From Tritrichomonas foetus (taxonomy: Eukaryota > Parabasalia > Tritrichomonadida > Tritrichomonadidae): a stretch of DNA of 64,000 bases. Every line of letters starts with the position of its first letter. The stretch's first letter is position 1. The notes below the pieces were generated by a model, which ran no database searches, had not been told where the DNA came from, and was given only the letters and a program-made list of their open reading frames with translations. This document shows, piece after piece, positions 59,734 to 64,000 of this stretch. The translations under genes and the position numbers were made by a program. The stretch is from the NCBI GenBank assembly GCA_001839685.1, contig MLAK01000668.1, positions 17,024-81,023 of the forward strand, written 5' to 3'.

Positions 59734-61122
59734 ATGGCACATTTTGTTGATGCCATCAGCTTGGTTCATTTTTGCCCTCAAAATGGACCCAGCATCATCA
59801 AATCAATTCCTGAGGACTGCGATTTCAGAGAAGGAAAAAATATTATCGCCAATTGTGCTTTCCCTGAAGACCAAAAATATGAGAATGCTGTCTATTCCAC
59901 TTCATTTGAGTTAAGCATGAATAATAAATCAATGAAAAAAAATTCTAAATTTATCACAGAAAAATATTTATGTTTCTTTTGGAACTTTTCATCGAATTCT
60001 AAAATTCGATACTCCATTGCTATAATTACAAGAAAACCAATTGCTTCAGAAATCTTCAAATTCTTGAGAGATTCCCAAACAAAATTTGATTTCACAAAAA
60101 ATTCTGTCAAACCAGAAGAAATTTTAGCATTAGTTTGGAATTGTATTCAAAAATGGAAATTTTATCAAAAAGATTCATTATTAACAATAACAACTCCAAT
60201 TCAGACATTTACTGTAACTTTAGATAATTCTTATGTTTTATATTCTATGTTTAATCCAAAACTTTGGCTAGGTAAGAATGCTGATTTAAATAAAATTTGG
60301 CACACTTTAATTTCAAATCAAGGAATTTTGGTTGTTGGTGATTTTCCATCAAATGTTTCATGTGCAGTATTTTCAATTTTATCATTAATGGCTCCTTTGA
60401 AATATTATGAAAGTTTTATTCCTTTTACAAAATTAGGCGATCCTCGTTTTGCTGAAATTATAAATGGTGAAACAAAATATAAAGTGGTTGGAACAACAAA
60501 TAAACTAGCTTTAGAACAATGTAAACAATTTGGATATATCGTAAAATTACCATCAACTAAAGAAAATAAAATTCAGATGTTTTGGTCGCATTTTGATAAA
60601 TATGTAAAAAATGAAAATTTAACCCAAAACCATGATTATATTAATTCTATTAATCGAACAGCTGATATTTTATCTATTCTTGAAATTCATCTTAATTATA
60701 TGTTGGATACTGATCCTTATATAGATATATTAAATAAGAAAATAACAGAAAATGATTTTGAAATCGCGCTCCAAAGAGACGTGATTAAAAATAAATTTTC
60801 CAAAGAGTTTCGAAAAAAACATGACAAACGTTATCTTCCATTTTTTGTCATAAATGAAGTTTTAAATTTTCACTTAACTGAAACATTTAAAGAATGGAGA
60901 AAAGCAATCATTTTCAGAGACTCTTTTCGAGATGGATTTCTAGCAATTGAACCTGAAAAAGCTATAAATTGTCGAACTTATGAAGAACTGATGACAATTA
61001 AGGATTATTTACCTTTAATTAAAGAAAAATATAAAAATGATTGTCATATGTATGCAGTAGTAAAGCGACATATTCATTATTTTCGGCTCAAAATGAAGGA
61101 AATACAAGGAAATTCCAAATAA
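59734..61122 (+). CDS. DENN-domain protein (DENND6/FAM116-like)
   Basis: A 462-aa protein. Opening residues AISLVHFCPQNGPSIIKSIPEDC match the uDENN start (VVxFDxxxGPxIExxYP). NKIWHTLISNQGILVVGDFPSNVSCAVFSILSLMAPLKYYESFIPFTKLGDPRFAEI...KYKVVGTTNKLALE matches the central DENN lobe (xPILVxGxSP...ALxSLIxPLxFxxDFRPYxTIxDxxF...VLGVTNP). The single-polypeptide order, with no other domain, is that of DENND6/AVL9-type proteins, which act as Rab GEFs (DENND6 for Rab14 in animals). The C-terminal third is helical and basic. Rab substrate here is unknown. Upstream is the 22-bp repeat array; an ATG at 59734 gives the best match to the first strand. Confidence 0.7.
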   Translation: MAHFVDAISLVHFCPQNGPSIIKSIPEDCDFREGKNIIANCAFPEDQKYENAVYSTSFELSMNNKSMKKNSKFITEKYLCFFWNFSSNSKIRYSIAIITRKPIASEIFKFLRDSQTKFDFTKNSVKPEEILALVWNCIQKWKFYQKDSLLTITTPIQTFTVTLDNSYVLYSMFNPKLWLGKNADLNKIWHTLISNQGILVVGDFPSNVSCAVFSILSLMAPLKYYESFIPFTKLGDPRFAEIINGETKYKVVGTTNKLALEQCKQFGYIVKLPSTKENKIQMFWSHFDKYVKNENLTQNHDYINSINRTADILSILEIHLNYMLDTDPYIDILNKKITENDFEIALQRDVIKNKFSKEFRKKHDKRYLPFFVINEVLNFHLTETFKEWRKAIIFRDSFRDGFLAIEPEKAINCRTYEELMTIKDYLPLIKEKYKNDCHMYAVVKRHIHYFRLKMKEIQGNSK

Positions 61123-61550
61123 TTCTATGTTAATTATCATGAAAGCTACAATCGAGAAAAAGCGTTGTTATGTAAAATAATCTAAATTACTTTATTCTTT
61201 TTTTTATTTTTGTCATTTAACAACAATTGATATTTAAATGGAAATCTATTAATATTTAAGTTATGCTTGATACAAACAAGATCAAGAAAAAAAGCTATCT
61301 TTTCTTTCTCTTATTATGACCGAAATTTTATAACATTTGGATCTTCACAGAGATGTTTATATGAATTTAATATAATGATAAAACTGAGATTATTTTGAAC
61401 AACATAGAAGAGTTCAAAACATGTGAATTTAAGAGAAGTGATGTATCGCAATAATAGTTTATTCACATTTGAATTTAAGCATCTCTATCCAAATTTTCAT
61501 GGGAGTGAAATTTGGATTTATAAAGAATTATTTTTGACTTGAGTTCATTA
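61123..61550. other. Intergenic region, about 430 bp
   Basis: Convergent spacer after the DENN gene and before the broken minus-strand gene. No gene seen. Confidence 0.5.
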
Positions 61551-61913
61551 TTAAACGTCTTCCCAGCTATCATCTTTCATTTCTGAGTTTGATGATGAAT
61601 CAGACTCCATGAATATAGCTGCATGATGATCTTCAACTGCTGCTGATGCTGACAATAATTATTCAACATTTTCAATCGCCATATTTATCTTGGTGTGTGC
61701 AAAATGAATTTGGTTAAGTGAGTTTTGAACACTTCCTGTCGATTCAATGAGTTTCTGAGTTTTGTCGCCATATGGCGATTTTAATTCTCTGTTTAAAATC
61801 GATGAATTTTCGACAGATGAATTTCTGACATCACAGAATGTTTCTATAAAAGGATCAGCCGTAGAAACCAAAGTCTGTGTGAGATATCGATGAAAAAGTT
61901 CAATGTTTGACAT
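61551..61913 (-). pseudogene. Small gene interrupted by one in-frame stop
   Basis: From ATG at 61913 the frame runs 84 codons to TAA at 61659-61661, then continues in the same frame for 35 more codons to a second TAA at 61551-61553. The part after the first stop (LLSASAAVEDHHAAIFMES..., ending DDSWEDV) has a clear protein-like, acidic composition, so the stop probably broke a protein of about 120 aa. Helical, no domain recognised. Recent mutation, sequencing error or readthrough are all possible. A further degenerate minus-strand frame (61945-62340) lies upstream in another phase and may be part of the same gene. Confidence 0.5.
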
Positions 61914-62609
61914 TAGAAACTAGATTTCTGAGGAACATATGAAGTTATTGATAACAAAATGGTGTCATATATTCGCAAAATTTTAGATCTTTAATATACT
62001 CCATATACATCAAAGCAATTAATCCCAATAAAAAATAAGCATTGCGATATTTATGTCTGTCAGCTTTTTCCATATACTTGATAGAATTTGTAATATATTT
62101 GGAGTAATAATAATCGATTTTCAATTGACATTTTGTTGACTGGATTTTAATAGCCCAAGTGCTTATAATAAAAAAATAAATCTTTAACAAGATCCAGTTC
62201 AACGATAATCATGATAGTTGTTTGAATGAGAATTAGATTTTTCAGAGCTTCCATCTTAAAAAAATCAAAAATAATTTTGGAGTTGTGTAAGATTGGAGTT
62301 TGACAACTCAAGATAAATAAAAAAGCATGCATTCTGACAGCATAATGAAAATTAGTAATGATATCATTATCTTGTGAATTGTCTTTTCAAAAAATGATTA
62401 TAACTTTTTTTATTTTGAGATTTTTTAGAAGCAATAAATGTTTCAAACATTAGCAACAATATTATTTCTTAGAGAATGCAATATCTTAGAAATCCAAAAA
62501 AGGTAAAAATTGAATTAAAACAGTGTATATGATAGGAGCATAAATAAATAATTTTTATGGTTGATTGTTAATTCTTGAGCTTTATTTTCACTTAAACTAA
62601 AAATCAAAA
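61914..62609. other. Region of degenerate minus-strand frames
   Basis: Two overlapping minus-strand open frames (61945-62202 and 62147-62332) show patches such as MEKADRHKYRNAYFLLGLIALMYMEYIKD, but are broken by stops and differ in phase from the small gene downstream. They may be upstream exons or decayed parts of it. I find no trichomonad splice motif to link them. Confidence 0.35.
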
Positions 62610-63707
62610 TCATTTCATTTTGTCTGGATTAATAAAAGAACCACCTGACTTCTTGATGAATTTTCCAAGTTTCTCTTCAATTACGCGCATGGTTTGACTT
62701 GATTCGCAATAGCACACTATGTAAACATCGAGGCCACTTTTTTCAATAACTTCACAACACTCTGCAATTGCACCAAGAATTAAGTTTTCTGGGTTTCCAA
62801 AGACACCACCACCAAGGAGAGTTAAATATAATTTATTTGATCCTGGCCGATCAGGATAAAGTAATGAATTTTCCCAAGCTGCATACACAGTCGCCATATA
62901 TTCTGCTTTCAAAAGATTTGCGCCAATTTTTTCGGTAAATTTGCACAAATCACAATTTCCTTGAAAGTTGAAAGCAGCAGCATAAACTTGATGAACGATA
63001 TGATTTTCATTATCATGTAAATAAAATTTTCTATTAGGTGTTTCAGTTGTAGTCACTTGGCAATTTCTATGAACGCCGACTTTGTAATGATCCAAATTAT
63101 CCCAGTCAAAAGAAGAGAACTTCTTATCTGTTTCAAATGATTCCTTTAATGAAGGATAACCGTTTATGACAGGTATTGGCGTATCTCCAAGCAACTCAAT
63201 TTCTTTGTCTATTTGGCCGATGTGTGAATCATCAACTTTGACAAAATAGTTCCGGTAAACAATGGCAGGGCCGCATGCTAGGGCTGCATAGGGGCCTTGC
63301 GTGTTATCGTAAACATAGCCGGTGACTCCCATTGATGCAGTCTGGAATTCGCCAACAAATTCAAGACAATTGAAGTTTGATGCGGCCAAGTAAGTGGCTC
63401 CGTTGTTTTCCGGCTGTGCTTCTGACATGAGAACGTCGATCATTTTGTAATTTTTGGTCGATCTTCCATTTCCGACAATAACTGACAGTTTGCCGCCGCC
63501 GCGTGGTTTTAAATCTTTGAATGATGAAATAGATCGAACTTGGAAATTTCCAGCGTTGTAGGATTTGCCGTTAGCTTTTGAAGTGATAATATTCGAATCT
63601 CCTTTTTCTTCGCATGTAAAGTTTTCATATACAGCTTTAACCGATTCTTTGAAACCGAAAAGTTCTTCGAACCATTTTCCTGGACTAAAGAGTTGCTTTT
63701 CCACCAT
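62610..63707 (-). CDS. Orphan 365-aa protein with macro-domain-like C-terminus
   Basis: I cannot name the family with confidence. The N-terminus is conserved-looking (GKWFEELFGFKE, then SYNAGNFQVRSISSF). A central part reads NNGATYLAASNFNCLEFVG and TQGPYAALACGPAIVYRNYF; the Gly/Ala/Asn loops resemble nucleotide-binding turns. The C-terminal part KLYLTLLGGGVFGNPENLILGAIAECCEVIEKSGLDVYIVCY has the strand, G-G-G-V-F-G loop and helix of a macro domain (ADP-ribose binding), followed by an alternating strand/helix end. A role in ADP-ribose metabolism is an inference only. No signal peptide or membrane segment. Start at 63707, the only ATG before the conserved block. An AAACTTTTTGAATG string 65 bp upstream is another copy, reversed, of the AAAAAGTT element. 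Confidence 0.6.
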   Translation of the reverse strand: MVEKQLFSPGKWFEELFGFKESVKAVYENFTCEEKGDSNIITSKANGKSYNAGNFQVRSISSFKDLKPRGGGKLSVIVGNGRSTKNYKMIDVLMSEAQPENNGATYLAASNFNCLEFVGEFQTASMGVTGYVYDNTQGPYAALACGPAIVYRNYFVKVDDSHIGQIDKEIELLGDTPIPVINGYPSLKESFETDKKFSSFDWDNLDHYKVGVHRNCQVTTTETPNRKFYLHDNENHIVHQVYAAAFNFQGNCDLCKFTEKIGANLLKAEYMATVYAAWENSLLYPDRPGSNKLYLTLLGGGVFGNPENLILGAIAECCEVIEKSGLDVYIVCYCESSQTMRVIEEKLGKFIKKSGGSFINPDKMK

Positions 63708-64000
63708 TCGAAAAAAAAAAATTAAATGGCATAATTATTTTTCAATGGAAATGAGGCAATATGAAGTCACGCACAAACTTTTTGAATGCTTTATTCAATT
63801 GTGAATAAAATGTATGTTAATAAAAGTTAACCATAAAAAGTCGGTCGAGCTTTATGTTGTTGTTAAAGGAATCATCAAATGTAGAATTATACTGAGAGAT
63901 GAGAACTTTGATGAATTTGACACATCAAAATTGACACTATGAATTGACCTCCTATATGAAAGGTTTACATCGTGGTCCCCCCAAAGGTTTGTGGGGACCA
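63708..64000. other. Right-edge intergenic region ending in a GC-rich hairpin
   Basis: AT-rich DNA except for the last 28 bases. The GGTCGAGCTTT string near 63842 resembles, with one change, the GGTCGACCTTT ribosomal-gene motif and may mark a plus-strand gene beyond the window. Confidence 0.4.
63973..64000. repeat. GC-rich inverted repeat at the window end
   Basis: TGGTCCCCCCAAA (63973-63985), a GG spacer, then TTTGTGGGGACCA (63988-64000). The arms are 13 bp with one mismatch. This is the most GC-rich short segment in the spacer DNA and ends exactly at the window edge. It could be a transposon end, a terminator-like hairpin or a contig end made of palindromic repeat. Confidence 0.7.

Noticed and set aside
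1..64000. CRISPR arrays, bacterial operons or bacterial promoters
   Set aside because: No direct-repeat/spacer array is seen, and gene content, splice motifs and promoter spacing are eukaryotic.

Overview
The window comes from a compact, AT-rich protist nuclear genome, most likely a trichomonad (Parabasalia; Trichomonas or, given the base composition, Tritrichomonas). Several things point this way. Almost all genes are single-exon. 5' leaders look very short, with TCA-type initiators a few bases before the ATG. Stop codons in strongly expressed genes are followed by A, forming TAAA. The one clear intron ends in TCTAACATTCAG, which fuses branch point and 3' splice site as in Trichomonas introns. 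The window also carries a T. vaginalis-style surface protein (beta-helix, Pro/Ser stalk, membrane anchor). The species call is inference.

Layout. 1-5 kb: 3' end of a PrimPol-like primase, a PP1-like phosphatase and an intron-bearing AMPK/MARK-type kinase. 5-10.9 kb: a long intergenic stretch, then an unrecognised 930-aa protein. 10.9-17.1 kb: a Dbp5/DDX19-type helicase, a two-repeat Myb factor, the surface protein and a 77-aa protein that is almost only a chromo shadow domain. 17.2-29.6 kb: VPS53 (GARP/EARP tethering), a SHIPPO-repeat protein, a NOT2/3/5 C-terminal protein, cytosolic asparaginyl-tRNA synthetase and TRAPPC8/Trs85. 29.6-38.6 kb: a gene-poor 9 kb holding one small orphan and a graveyard of decayed genes: a Trf4-like poly(A) polymerase, a GH95 alpha-L-fucosidase and a TKL-like kinase, with a 433-bp assembly gap. 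38.6-44.2 kb: a huge orphan protein with strong codon bias and an acidic tail resembling the ribosomal P-stalk tail. 44.4-53 kb: a metallophosphoesterase, an Asn/Lys-rich orphan, uL23, a multispanning membrane protein, ATG4, eS28 and SF3A2. 53.4-64 kb: a possible PH/RUN protein, a MED14-like Mediator scaffold, a DENN-domain protein, a broken small gene, a macro-like orphan and a GC-rich hairpin at the right edge.

The intact genes are mainly housekeeping: membrane tethering (VPS53, TRAPPC8, DENN), RNA processing and export (SF3A2, Dbp5, NOT family), translation (uL23, eS28, AsnRS), transcription (Myb, MED14, chromo shadow) and autophagy (ATG4). They alternate strands without operon-like grouping. 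The most unusual material is the relic cluster at 34.2-37.3 kb, the MITE-like hairpin inside the kinase intron, recurring upstream motifs (GAAAAAGTT and GGTCGACCTTTT), the stand-alone chromo shadow protein and the orphan giant protein.
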